Assembly (NCBI GenBank): GCA_944382905.1
Contig: CALWNU010000004.1
Coordinates: forward strand, 1-57,189
Reading direction: 5' to 3'
Length of the DNA: 57,189 nt
From: an uncultured Clostridia bacterium
GTDB taxonomy: Bacteria > Bacillota > Clostridia > Oscillospirales > Ruminococcaceae
Under the pieces are notes generated by a model that saw only the letters and a list, made by a program, of their open reading frames with translations, made no database searches and had not been told where the DNA came from. The position numbers were made by a program, and so were the translations under genes. Every line of letters begins with the position of its first letter. The stretch's first letter is position 1. Of this stretch, positions 17,283 to 25,527 are shown piece after piece.

Positions 17283-18638
17283 TTAGTCCAGCTTGGGAGG
17301 CTCTTCCTGCGCCACCGTCACCTGCTCCATCATGCTCTCCATATAATCGAGATATTCTTCTTTGGTAAAGGTCGGCTGGAACCCTTCCTTGAGCCGGATG
17401 GCTTCTCGGGCTCCGTCTTTGAGCAGGCGGTACGCCGTCAGGGCAAAAATTTTCGCCGTCAGCAGGTACGCCGTGTCCTCATCCGCTACGTCATAGTTGG
17501 GATTGTGCCCGCTGCCGCACATGCCGCCGGTATGGAACTGGATCAGCGGGAACAAATAGGAAATATCCCCATAATCCGTGGAGCCGCCGCCAACGGACTG
17601 GTCCTTGTCATTGGGGTCGCGGCGGCCGCCGCAGTCTGCCAGCACGTCGTCGATAACCTGCTCCAGGAGCGAAACGTCATACAGCGGTACGGTGGGCAGA
17701 TAGCCGGGGGTGGTGGAAATTTCCACCCCTGCGCCGGTGCCCACCGCCCCGGCTTTCATGGCCCGGTTCACTTTGTAGTTGGCGTCCCGGATGGCCGGGA
17801 TATTCCCCGCCCGCACCAGGTACTGAAGCACCACGTCGTCCGCAATGACGTTCACCGCTTCTCCCCCTTTGGAGACAAACCCATGCACCCGGACAGTGTC
17901 TTTGTCCCGAAAGCTCTCCCGCTGCAATTCCAGCGCATGCATCCCCAGCGCCGCCGCGTTCAAAGCGTCGATCCCTTTTTGCGGCGCGCCCGCCGCATGG
18001 GCCGCCTTCCCCCGGTACCGGACCGTCTTGCTGACAAAGCCGGTGGACGGGCTGTTGGCCAACCCCGCCTCGAAATCCCCCGTGGTGGAATGGTGCCCCA
18101 CGACCAGATCGATGTCGTCCATCGCGCCGATGCGGATGAATTCACATTTCCCGCCGAAATAGCGGATCTTCCCCTCTTTGGCCAGCTGCTCTTTGAATTC
18201 CAGGTCCACGCACTCCTCCGCCGGAACCGCCATAAAAACAGGCGTACCGTCCAAAGCGGCTTTGACCTGCGGATCCGACAGCGCGATGGCGGCGCCCAGT
18301 ACGCCGGTGAGTTGGGCATGATGCCCGCAGCAATGCGCCGCGCCGGTTTCCGGATTGGTATGAGAAGCGTTGGAAATCGGCAGGGCATCCAATTCGCCCA
18401 TGATGGCCACCCGCACGCGGTTCCCCCGGGTGCCGGGCAAGCTGCTTTTTACGCCGGTCACCGCCATCCCTTCCTGGGGCGACATGCCCAGCGCCTTCAT
18501 CTGGGCCGCAAACTTCTCGGCAGTGCGGTATTCTTTATACCCCAGCTCTGCGTGGTGGAAAACATCCCGGCCAAACGCTTTGATCTGTTCGGCATGTTCC
18601 TCAATCACCTGGAGGATCCGCTTTTCCAATGCATCCAT
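17283..18638 (-). CDS. M20 family amidohydrolase (AbgB-like)
   Basis: A 451-residue M20 metallopeptidase of the aminobenzoyl-glutamate hydrolase type. Metal-site motifs are GELDALPI, GAAHCCGHHAQL and VPAEECVD; VVGHHSTTG and GGGSTDYGDIS are typical of AbgB-like members. The natural substrate is unknown; p-aminobenzoyl-glutamate or other N-acyl amino acids are plausible. I use ATG 18638 with GGAG ahead of it because the promoter -10 at 18688-18693 overlaps the next upstream in-frame ATG. Confidence 0.88.
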   Translation of the reverse strand: MDALEKRILQVIEEHAEQIKAFGRDVFHHAELGYKEYRTAEKFAAQMKALGMSPQEGMAVTGVKSSLPGTRGNRVRVAIMGELDALPISNASHTNPETGAAHCCGHHAQLTGVLGAAIALSDPQVKAALDGTPVFMAVPAEECVDLEFKEQLAKEGKIRYFGGKCEFIRIGAMDDIDLVVGHHSTTGDFEAGLANSPSTGFVSKTVRYRGKAAHAAGAPQKGIDALNAAALGMHALELQRESFRDKDTVRVHGFVSKGGEAVNVIADDVVLQYLVRAGNIPAIRDANYKVNRAMKAGAVGTGAGVEISTTPGYLPTVPLYDVSLLEQVIDDVLADCGGRRDPNDKDQSVGGGSTDYGDISYLFPLIQFHTGGMCGSGHNPNYDVADEDTAYLLTAKIFALTAYRLLKDGAREAIRLKEGFQPTFTKEEYLDYMESMMEQVTVAQEEPPKLD

Positions 18639-18687
18639 TTTTCTCCGTCCTTTCTCCCGCCAGCCGGCAGATTCGATTCTTTTTTCC

Positions 18688-18716
18688 ATCATACCAAATC
18701 CTCCCTCCAGCGTCAA
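18688..18716 (-). promoter_or_regulatory. Sigma-A promoter of the M20 amidohydrolase
   Basis: Minus strand TTGACG (18711-18716), 17 bases, TATGAT (18688-18693). Confidence 0.75.
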
Positions 18717-18801
18717 TGCGCGGACATCCGGGGACATTTTGGATAATAACATTGAAAGAATTGCGCAAATCCGGGGGTTTTTTTTGGAAAGAGGATTTTT
18801 C

Positions 18802-18830
18802 TTGTGTTTTGATGGGAACCAGAGTAAAAT
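18802..18830 (+). promoter_or_regulatory. Sigma-A promoter of the VanY-like gene
   Basis: TTGTGT (18802-18807), 17 bases, TAAAAT (18825-18830), 60 bases before the start of the carboxypeptidase gene. Confidence 0.65.
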
Positions 18831-18889
18831 AACTCTTGCATTGGAAAAAACAATCAGCGGGAAACTCCCCGCAGGAAGGCGAAAGCAAA

Positions 18890-19798
18890 ATGGAAAAGAA
18901 AAATATCAAGCGTTATACCCGCCGTCAGGTCCGCCGCAACCGGAGGATCGCCTTTTTTGCCCTGCTCGTGTTAGCGGCGCTGCTGGTGGCCTTATTGGTG
19001 TGGGGGATTAGCGGCCTGTTCCACGCAGAGGAAGGACCGGACGTCTCTTCGTCGCTCTCTTCCTCGTCGCATCTTCTCAACGGCCATTCCAGCTCCTCTT
19101 CCCAGGCGGAAGAGTCTTTGCCGGAAGAATCCCTGCCGGAATCCTCGGCGGACAGCGGCGCCTCCAGCCAGGCTGTTTCTTCCTCCTCCAGCAGCCAGCC
19201 TGTTTCGTCGGCCGCTTCCTCCGTCGGATCCGACGACCCTTATTATGAAGCGGATATGCCGCTTTTGGTCAACCCGGACCATTTGATGCCGGAAGGGTAT
19301 GAGCCAACGGTGGTCAGCATCGGGGACGGCTACAAGCTGGAAACCAAAGCCGCCGCCGCTTGGCAGGATATGCAGGCTGCCGCTGCGGACGACGGCGTCT
19401 CCTTGTGGGCGATCTCCGCTTACCGCACCCTGGAACGGCAGACCGAGCTGTATGAGGAAAAGGTAGCCGAATACCAGGCCCTCGGTTATGATGAGGAGCA
19501 AGCCAAAGAAGAAGCCGGCAAATGGGTAGCGGTGCCCGGCACCTCGGAGCATTGCCTTGGCTATGCCATGGATCTTTGCTCGCTGGAAGACAATTTTGAA
19601 GACTCCGCCCAATTCCAATGGCTGCAGGAACACTGCGCCGACTATGGCTTTATCCTGCGCTACCCCAAAGACAAAGTGGAGATTACCAAAATCAGCTACG
19701 AGCCGTGGCATTACCGCTATGTCGGAAGCAACCACGCCAAGATCATTATGTCCCAGGGCATTTGTCTGGAAGAATATCTGGAACAGTACGGCGGATAA
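18890..19798 (+). CDS. Membrane-anchored D-Ala-D-Ala carboxypeptidase (VanY/M15B)
   Basis: The 302-residue protein has a basic N-terminus, one transmembrane segment at about 20-42, a 60-residue serine-rich linker and an extracellular M15 catalytic domain. The zinc/catalytic motifs are complete: AISAYRTLERQ, SEHCLGYAMDL (SxHxxGxAxD) and EPWHYRYVG (ExWHxR). It trims the terminal D-Ala of peptidoglycan stems. ATG 18890 follows AGGAAGG. No vanS/vanR or ligase genes are nearby, so this is housekeeping wall trimming rather than a vancomycin cassette. Confidence 0.9.
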   Translation: MEKKNIKRYTRRQVRRNRRIAFFALLVLAALLVALLVWGISGLFHAEEGPDVSSSLSSSSHLLNGHSSSSSQAEESLPEESLPESSADSGASSQAVSSSSSSQPVSSAASSVGSDDPYYEADMPLLVNPDHLMPEGYEPTVVSIGDGYKLETKAAAAWQDMQAAAADDGVSLWAISAYRTLERQTELYEEKVAEYQALGYDEEQAKEEAGKWVAVPGTSEHCLGYAMDLCSLEDNFEDSAQFQWLQEHCADYGFILRYPKDKVEITKISYEPWHYRYVGSNHAKIIMSQGICLEEYLEQYGG

Positions 19799-19817
19799 CC
19801 TCGCCTTTTGCCGCTGC

Positions 19818-19845
19818 AAGCCGCCCGCTCCGGGCGGCTTTTTTC
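19818..19845 (+). terminator. Terminator of the VanY-like gene
   Basis: AAGCCGCCCG (19818-19827) / CGGGCGGCTT (19831-19840) followed by TTTTC. Confidence 0.85.
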
Positions 19846-19919
19846 TGTACAAAGAACCGGCGGCGCCGTGTTTTTCCAAAAGATTTACCGCTTGTTCACA
19901 ATTTGCGGAGGAAAAGCGC

Positions 19920-19948
19920 TTGCAATTCCAAAACAAATGTACTATGAT
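19920..19948 (+). promoter_or_regulatory. Sigma-A promoter of htpG
   Basis: TTGCAA (19920-19925), 17 bases, TATGAT (19943-19948), directly upstream of a CIRCE operator. Confidence 0.8.
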
Positions 19949-19953
19949 TGTAT

Positions 19954-19980
19954 TTAGCACTCCATAGCAATGACTGCTAA
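19954..19980 (+). promoter_or_regulatory. CIRCE element (HrcA operator) in front of htpG
   Basis: TTAGCACTC (19954-19962), nine-base spacer, GACTGCTAA (19972-19980). The CIRCE consensus is TTAGCACTC-N9-GAGTGCTAA, so only one position differs. It starts 6 bases after the -10 and would cover the transcription start, the classical place for HrcA repression. Confidence 0.88.
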
Positions 19981-20002
19981 AATAAAACCGAGGTGGATTT
20001 TC

Positions 20003-21892
20003 ATGGCAAACAAACAATTCAAAGCGGAATCCAAGCGGCTGCTGGATTTGATGATTCATTCCATCTATACCCATAAAGAAATTTTCCTGCGGGAACTGAT
20101 CTCCAACGCCAGCGACGCCATTGACAAGCTGTATTACCGGGCATTGAGCGAAAACATCACCGGGCTTTCCCGGGACGATTTCGCCATTCATTTGTCGATC
20201 GACAAAGAAAACCGCACGTTCACCGTATCCGACAACGGCTGCGGCATGACCAAGGAGGAGCTGGAAACCAATCTGGGCACCATCGCCAAGAGCGGATCCC
20301 TCTCTTTTAAAAAGGAAAACGAGGCCAAAGAGGACATCGACATCATCGGCCAGTTTGGCGTTGGGTTTTACGCGGCGTTCATGGTGGCAGACGAAGTGCG
20401 GGTCATCAGCCGCAGCTACCAGTCGGACGAAGCCTGGTGCTGGTATTCCAAAGGGCCGGAAGGATATACGGTAACTCCCGCGCAAAAAGAAGGCCATGGC
20501 ACAGACATCATCCTGACCATCAAGAAAAGTTCCGACGAGGAGGACTACGACGAATTTCTGGATCCGTACCGGATTGAGGGGCTGGTCAAAAAATATTCTG
20601 ATTATATCCGCTACCCCATTCGGATGGAGAAGGAAAAAAGCCGCAAAAAAGAAGGCTCGGAGGAATACGAGACCTATACGGAAGAGGAAACCCTCAACAG
20701 TATGGTCCCGATCTGGAAGAAAAACAAAAACGAGGTTACCCATGAGGAATACTGCCGGTTCTACCGGGAAAAATTCTTTGATTACAATGATCCGCTGCGG
20801 GTGATCCACAGCGCCACCGAAGGGGCCTCGACCTACCATGCGCTGCTGTTCATCCCGGAAAAGCCCGCCTTTGACTACTATAGCCGGGATTTTGAAAAAG
20901 GGCTGCAATTATATGCCAGCGGGGTACTGATTATGGAAAAATGCCCCGACCTTCTCCCCGACTGTTTCAGCTTTGTCCGCGGCCTGGTAGATTCTCAGGA
21001 TTTGTCTTTGAACATCTCCCGTGAAATGCTCCAGCATGACCGCCAGTTAAAGCTGATTGCTTCGCGTTTGGAAAAGAAAATCAAGTCGGAGCTGCTTTCC
21101 ATGCTCCAGCATGACCGGGAAAAATACGAGGCTTTCTGGAACGGCTTTGGCCGCCAGCTCAAATACGGCCTGTATTCCTCCTTCGGCGCCAACAGCGAGT
21201 TGCTCAGCGACCTGCTGCTGTTCTACTCTTCCAATGAGAAGAAGCTGACCACCCTGGACGAATATGTGGGAAGGATGCCGGAAGGCCAGAAATATATCTA
21301 TTATGCCTGCGGCGACTCTTTGGAACGCATCGACCAACTGCCCCAGGCGGAGCTGGTCAAGGACAAAGGATATGAAATCCTGTATTTCACCGAGGACGTA
21401 GACGAATTTGTCACCAAGGTCATGCCGGTTTATAAGGAAAAAGAATTCCGGTCCGTCTCGTCGCCGGATCTTGGGCTGGATACCGAAGAAGAAAAGGAAG
21501 AGGCAAAAAAGCAGCAGGAAGAGAACAAGGATCTCTGCCAGGCAATCCAAGAAGCGCTGGGAGAGCGTGTGAGTGAGGTACGGCTTTCTTCCCGGTTGAA
21601 AAACGCCGCCTGCTGCCTGACCGCCAAAGGGCAGATCTCGCTGGAGATGGAGCGGGTGCTCAACGCCATGCCCGGCGAGCAGAAGGTCAAGGCCGAGCGG
21701 GTGCTGGAGCTCAATCCCGACCATGAAATTTTCCCCATCCTGCAAAAACTGTATCCCGATCAGAAAGAAACCCTCGCCGATTATGCCCAGCTGCTATATG
21801 GCCAGGCCCTGATCCGGGAAGGGATGCTTCCGGAAGACCCTGCCGCCTTTGCAACTGTGATGTGCCGGCTGATGGAAAAAAAAGAAAAATAG
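20003..21892 (+). CDS. htpG: Molecular chaperone HtpG (Hsp90)
   Basis: The ATG at 20003 with GAGGTGG ahead gives 629 residues. The N-terminal GHKL ATPase has ELISNASDAIDKL, SDNGCGMTKEEL and GQFGVGFYAAFMV; the middle domain has SLNISREMLQHDRQL; a C-terminal dimerisation domain follows. It is a cytosolic stress chaperone. The promoter carries a CIRCE operator, so it should be induced by heat through HrcA. No hrcA, groEL or dnaK is in the window. Confidence 0.96.
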   Translation: MANKQFKAESKRLLDLMIHSIYTHKEIFLRELISNASDAIDKLYYRALSENITGLSRDDFAIHLSIDKENRTFTVSDNGCGMTKEELETNLGTIAKSGSLSFKKENEAKEDIDIIGQFGVGFYAAFMVADEVRVISRSYQSDEAWCWYSKGPEGYTVTPAQKEGHGTDIILTIKKSSDEEDYDEFLDPYRIEGLVKKYSDYIRYPIRMEKEKSRKKEGSEEYETYTEEETLNSMVPIWKKNKNEVTHEEYCRFYREKFFDYNDPLRVIHSATEGASTYHALLFIPEKPAFDYYSRDFEKGLQLYASGVLIMEKCPDLLPDCFSFVRGLVDSQDLSLNISREMLQHDRQLKLIASRLEKKIKSELLSMLQHDREKYEAFWNGFGRQLKYGLYSSFGANSELLSDLLLFYSSNEKKLTTLDEYVGRMPEGQKYIYYACGDSLERIDQLPQAELVKDKGYEILYFTEDVDEFVTKVMPVYKEKEFRSVSSPDLGLDTEEEKEEAKKQQEENKDLCQAIQEALGERVSEVRLSSRLKNAACCLTAKGQISLEMERVLNAMPGEQKVKAERVLELNPDHEIFPILQKLYPDQKETLADYAQLLYGQALIREGMLPEDPAAFATVMCRLMEKKEK

Positions 21893-21894
21893 AC

Positions 21895-21923
21895 TTGGAT
21901 TCTCTGTGTTTTTTTGGTATAAT
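21895..21923 (+). promoter_or_regulatory. Consensus-like promoter directly after htpG
   Basis: TTGGAT (21895-21900), 17 bases, TATAAT (21918-21923). The -10 directly abuts the terminator-like hairpin at 21924. It could drive the COG2426 gene 160 bases downstream or a very short RNA. Confidence 0.6.
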
Positions 21924-21962
21924 AAAAAGGTCTGTTGCGCATGGCAGGACAGACCTTTTTTT
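21924..21962 (+). terminator. Terminator hairpin after htpG
   Basis: GGTCTG (21929-21934) / CAGACC (21950-21955) with AAAAA on the left and a TTTTTTT run on the right. It terminates htpG, and it also begins right after the -10 of the promoter above. Confidence 0.75.
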
Positions 21963-22085
21963 CTTTTGCTTGTCAAAAATGAGAAGAGTCCCTCGTTTGG
22001 ATGAATAAGGGCCCCCGCCGATCAGGCAGAACGCCTGCTGGCCCGGGCCGGTAACGGAAACGATTTTGGAAAGGAGAATTGCGTT

Positions 22086-22574
22086 TTGGAAACTATTTTC
22101 AACGCTTTGACTTTTTTGGGAAACGAATTTGCGCTGTTTATCATTTCCATGATTCCCCTCATCGAGCTGCGCGGCGCAGTCATTCTTGGCGCTGCTTTAA
22201 AGATGAACTGGATTGTGGTGCTGGCGGTATCGGTTCTCGGCAACATGGTGCCCATCCCCTTTCTGCTGTTGTTTGGCCGCAAGATCCTCGACTGGCTGAA
22301 AACCATCCCCTTGTTTTCTAAGTCGGCCCATTGGTATGAGGACAAGCTGGTAAGAAAAGCCGATCAAATCAACGCCTACGCCAAATGGGGTCTGTTCTTG
22401 CTGGTGGCCATCCCGCTGCCGGGGACCGGTGCCTGGACCGGCGTTTTGGTGGCGACGTTTTTGAACATGAAGATGCGCCAATCGCTCCCCATGATCTTTT
22501 TGGGGGTACTGGCCGCCGGAATCATCATGGTCATTGGGTCCTACGGTCTGTTCGGGGCGATCCGTTTATTTTAA
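22086..22574 (+). CDS. COG2426 small membrane protein (Sm_multidrug_ex family)
   Basis: A 162-residue, four-to-five-helix membrane protein with the family signatures PLIELRGAVILGAAL, NMVPIPFLLLFGRK and AIPLPGTGAWTGVLVA. The family is labelled putative small multidrug exporter, without strong functional proof. The start is TTG at 22086, preceded by AAAGGAG. Confidence 0.88.
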   Translation: METIFNALTFLGNEFALFIISMIPLIELRGAVILGAALKMNWIVVLAVSVLGNMVPIPFLLLFGRKILDWLKTIPLFSKSAHWYEDKLVRKADQINAYAKWGLFLLVAIPLPGTGAWTGVLVATFLNMKMRQSLPMIFLGVLAAGIIMVIGSYGLFGAIRLF

Positions 22575-22584
22575 CCTTTGCTGC

Positions 22585-22627
22585 AAAAGCGCCTGCTTTT
22601 CTCCCGGGAAAAGCAGGCGCTTTTTTT
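22585..22627 (+). terminator. Terminator of the COG2426 gene
   Basis: Perfect 16-bp arms AAAAGCGCCTGCTTTT (22585-22600) / AAAAGCAGGCGCTTTT (22609-22624) with a T-run. Confidence 0.9.
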
Positions 22628-22628
22628 G

Positions 22629-22948
22629 CGGCGCGGCAGGTCAAACTTTTTCTTTCATCTGTCCACGGGCCAGCGTATAACAAAAGCTTTCATATCCCAA
22701 ACTAACACCGGTTTACTCCAACCGTCCAACTCTCGCCGCCCGGCAAAAACAGCCAAAGAAAAGAGAATAATCCTCCCTTTCTGGCAAACAATAGAACAGA
22801 AATCTCCAGGACATCCGTTTCCCTGGCAAAATCCGGGAAAGGCAGGCATCCTTTCCAGTAGAGACGCTCATGGGAATTGGGCAACATCCCAGCCTGGCGG
22901 TAGACGGAAAAACAGACCAAGATTTCATGATACGGAGGAATTTAAAAT
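22629..22948. other. Gene-free stretch upstream of spoVT
   Basis: About 320 bases without a credible gene on either strand. It must contain the spoVT promoter; in Bacillus spoVT is read by sigma-G, but I could not find a convincing sigma-G site here. The only clear element is the CGGAGGA ribosome binding site just before 22949. Confidence 0.5.
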
Positions 22949-23491
22949 ATGAAAGCCACTGGAATTGTCAGACGAATCGACGATCTCGGCCGGGTTGTCA
23001 TCCCCAAGGAAATCCGGCGAACCATGCGGATTCGGGAAGGGGACCCGCTGGAAATTTATACGGACAACGATGGAGAAGTCATTTTCAAAAAATATTCCCC
23101 CATCGGGGAGCTTTCCGGGTTTGCCGGCGTGTATGCGGAAGTGCTGCACAAAACCGGCGGCGCGCCGGTGGTGGTTTGCGACAGGGACCATGTAGTCGCC
23201 GTGTCCGGGATCCCGAAAAAGGAACTGCTGGAGCGCCGGATCTCTCCGTCGCTGGAAGAGCTGATGGAAGCCCGCCAAAGCTTTATCTTGCCGGCGGATG
23301 GATCGGCAAAACTGCAGCCGGTGGAGGGGTCCGACCGTCTGGCATTGACCGCGGCTCCCATTCTGGCGGCGGGCGACGTGTGCGGCGCCGTCTTGTTTTT
23401 GAAAGAGGATTCGGTGGTTTCCGCTTCTGACGCGGACATCAAACTGATCAGCGCCGCAGCGGCATTCCTAGGCAGACAGATGGAAGAATAG
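22949..23491 (+). CDS. spoVT: Stage V sporulation protein T
   Basis: The 180-residue protein has an N-terminal AbrB-type swapped-hairpin DNA-binding domain (MKATGIVRRIDDLGRVVIPKE) and a C-terminal GAF-like domain, the SpoVT architecture and length. SpoVT controls forespore genes downstream of sigma-G. It is a clear marker that the organism makes endospores. A strong terminator follows at 23503-23540. Confidence 0.95.
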   Translation: MKATGIVRRIDDLGRVVIPKEIRRTMRIREGDPLEIYTDNDGEVIFKKYSPIGELSGFAGVYAEVLHKTGGAPVVVCDRDHVVAVSGIPKKELLERRISPSLEELMEARQSFILPADGSAKLQPVEGSDRLALTAAPILAAGDVCGAVLFLKEDSVVSASDADIKLISAAAAFLGRQMEE

Positions 23492-23502
23492 CCGTTTTCC
23501 CG

Positions 23503-23540
23503 AAAAAAGGCGCCGGAAGAACATTCCGGCGCCTTTTTTT
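23503..23540. terminator. Terminator of spoVT
   Basis: GGCGCCGGAA (23509-23518) / TTCCGGCGCC (23524-23533), preceded by AAAAAA and followed by TTTTTTT. It faces the converging DUF4015 gene as well. Confidence 0.88.
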
Positions 23541-23622
23541 CAGGTTGCCCCGCCTTTCCCGGCTGGGTGCAGAAAGGCCTGTTCCATCCGTATCCGGATA
23601 AAACAGGCCGTAAAACTCTTGG

Positions 23623-24864
23623 TTAAGACAGCAAATAATTTCCTTCCGCCTGGTAGAGAAAATACCCGCTGACCCCGCATGCTTCCAGCGCGCGGATCTG
23701 CTCTTGGATTTGCAGCGCCGCATCCTCTGCCGCGTCCCCAGGCGCTTGCAGCAGCGGCAAAAACGTCTTGTCCCCGGCAGCCTGCTTCAACTCGCTCAGC
23801 ACCGCCTGGACAGATTCCGCCGGCTGCCCGGCAGGGTCCGCCACATCCGCCAACGACGACGGACGGCTACCGCTGACCAGTTGGGTCAACCGCAGATCCG
23901 GGCACATCGTCTGCACCGCATACTGCAAACCGCCCGACTCATAAGAGGACGCCTCCAGTCCCAGCATTGCCTGCGCCGAGGAAGCATAGATCAGCGCGCC
24001 TCCATTTTCCTGCAACAGCTCGTCCATATCCTGCACGAAATCGGACAACGCCTGCTGGCGGGATTTGGTCTGTGCTCCATACCCGGCCAAATCTAGGCTA
24101 TATCCGGTGGGGAACTGCACCCCGTCCAACAGGACGGCGGCACATCCGTTTCGGATACATTCCAGCGAAAGGTCGGCAATATACATCTGCGCCACTTCCG
24201 AATACGGATTCAGCCAGCTTTTCCCGCCGTTTTCCTTGGCGTCATCCAGCCAGAGCATTTCCGTATCTTGATACTTGACCGCCGCTTTTTTTAATACCAA
24301 AGAGCAAAGCGGATCTTGAAACGCATAAATCCGAGCAACCACGGAAATCCCTTTTTCGCCGGCCAAGGCCGTAATCCCGGCCAGGTCCACCGCGCCGGGG
24401 ATCTGGGCCGCCACTTCCGCCACCGTCTGGTTCGCCGATTGGTACAGCACCTGCCCCTGGTCGTTTTTGGCATCGATCAAAATGCAGTTGATCCCCTGCT
24501 GGCTCAACTGGGCCAGCATCTGGTCCAGCTGCGCGGAATCCTGCAACGCGGAAAGCGGCAAATAGACCCCTCTGGTCTGATCCAGCGAAAGGGTCTGCGG
24601 CTCTTCCGGCAACTGCTGGGAGACGGAATCCTGCTGCGATATCTCTTCTTCTATGGCAGACGAAGGCGTCTGCTCTTCCGGCAGCTGCATGGTGCCGGAC
24701 AAGAAGTGGGAAACCGGCTCATACAACACCCATCCCAGGCAAGCTACGCCCGCCAAGCCGATCACCGCCAGCACCAGGCCCATCACTTTGGAGAAGGTGC
24801 TGCGGCCGCCGTAAATTCGTTGATGCCGTTTGATCTTTTTTTGTCCTCTCGCCAAGACGCTCAC
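23623..24864 (-). CDS. Membrane-anchored DUF4015 putative glycoside hydrolase
   Basis: 413 residues: basic N-terminus, one transmembrane segment at about 28-50, a Q/E/P/S-rich linker, then a TIM-barrel-like DUF4015 domain. Family patterns are TRGVYLPLSA, NCILIDAKNDQGQVLYQS, ISVVARIYAFQDPL, WLNPYSEVAQMYIADLSLE and AVLLDGVQFPTG; usual members have DEIxFDYVRFP in the last position, so it is diverged there. It is probably extracellular and polysaccharide-directed, but the substrate is unknown. It is last in the rpe-rnfC-D-E-A direction. Confidence 0.8.
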   Translation of the reverse strand: MSVLARGQKKIKRHQRIYGGRSTFSKVMGLVLAVIGLAGVACLGWVLYEPVSHFLSGTMQLPEEQTPSSAIEEEISQQDSVSQQLPEEPQTLSLDQTRGVYLPLSALQDSAQLDQMLAQLSQQGINCILIDAKNDQGQVLYQSANQTVAEVAAQIPGAVDLAGITALAGEKGISVVARIYAFQDPLCSLVLKKAAVKYQDTEMLWLDDAKENGGKSWLNPYSEVAQMYIADLSLECIRNGCAAVLLDGVQFPTGYSLDLAGYGAQTKSRQQALSDFVQDMDELLQENGGALIYASSAQAMLGLEASSYESGGLQYAVQTMCPDLRLTQLVSGSRPSSLADVADPAGQPAESVQAVLSELKQAAGDKTFLPLLQAPGDAAEDAALQIQEQIRALEACGVSGYFLYQAEGNYLLS

Positions 24865-24933
24865 CCCTCCGTTTTCTGCATGGATGCTATCAAAAGCTTG
24901 CCCCTCGCCCGCTTGATTTATTCCGACGGGATC

Positions 24934-25527
24934 TTACGCGGCCAATTGATGGCCCACCAGCCCATATAAAGAAAGCGAAATCAGGCCCACATACACCAGT
25001 TCCGCCGGAAGCCCTCGAAATGCTTTGGGAATGTTGCAGATGCTCAAGCAGCGCCTGCCCTGTTCCAGCAAGAAAGCCGCCAGAAGGAAGGAAAGTCCCA
25101 GTCCCAGCCCATAAGCCATCGATTCCAGGTAGCTGAATCCAGAATATACCGTCAGCGCCATGGCGCCGTAGGCGGCGCAGTTGAAAAAGGCGATGGTGAT
25201 GATCATGCTATGGGAAGAAAACCATTCCTTCTTTTTCCAGTTTAAAACCAGGCAGACCAGCCCGTATAACACCGCCAAAATGAGAATATACAGCACCGGG
25301 CGGACGTACAGCACCGATTCCCACCCGCCGATCGCCGCATTCAGCAGCGTAGCCGCCAGTGACGATACCGTGGTAACCCCGGTCAGAATCAGTCCGAACA
25401 GCAAAACCCCTTTGCGGCCGAATGGCACGACCAGAAGCGCGGTAAGATCCAGCGCTCGGGAAAAAACGGCATTTTCCAGCACCAGCGCAGTCAAAAGCAG
25501 GGAAAACAGACCCACTAGTGTATTCAT
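24934..25527 (-). CDS. rnfA: RnfA-like membrane subunit lacking one cluster cysteine
   Basis: 197 residues, six membrane helices. The C-terminal signature ICNIPKAFRGLPAELVYVGL matches RnfA. In normal RnfA the first helix carries LGICPFLG, whose cysteine binds the intramembrane [2Fe-2S] cluster; here the aligned stretch is ALDLTALL, with T29 in its place. The second ligand (FNC, C117) is kept. ATG 25527 follows GGAGGG and overlaps the rnfE stop as ATGA. It is the last Rnf gene; rnfB, which normally follows, is missing. Confidence 0.82.
   Translation of the reverse strand: MNTLVGLFSLLLTALVLENAVFSRALDLTALLVVPFGRKGVLLFGLILTGVTTVSSLAATLLNAAIGGWESVLYVRPVLYILILAVLYGLVCLVLNWKKKEWFSSHSMIITIAFFNCAAYGAMALTVYSGFSYLESMAYGLGLGLSFLLAAFLLEQGRRCLSICNIPKAFRGLPAELVYVGLISLSLYGLVGHQLAA

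Noticed and set aside
17178..18746. 522-residue open frame on the plus strand
   Set aside because: Antisense to the M20 amidohydrolase; composition is shadow-like.
18992..20908. 638-residue open frame on the minus strand
   Set aside because: Antisense to the VanY-like gene and htpG, both certain by motif.
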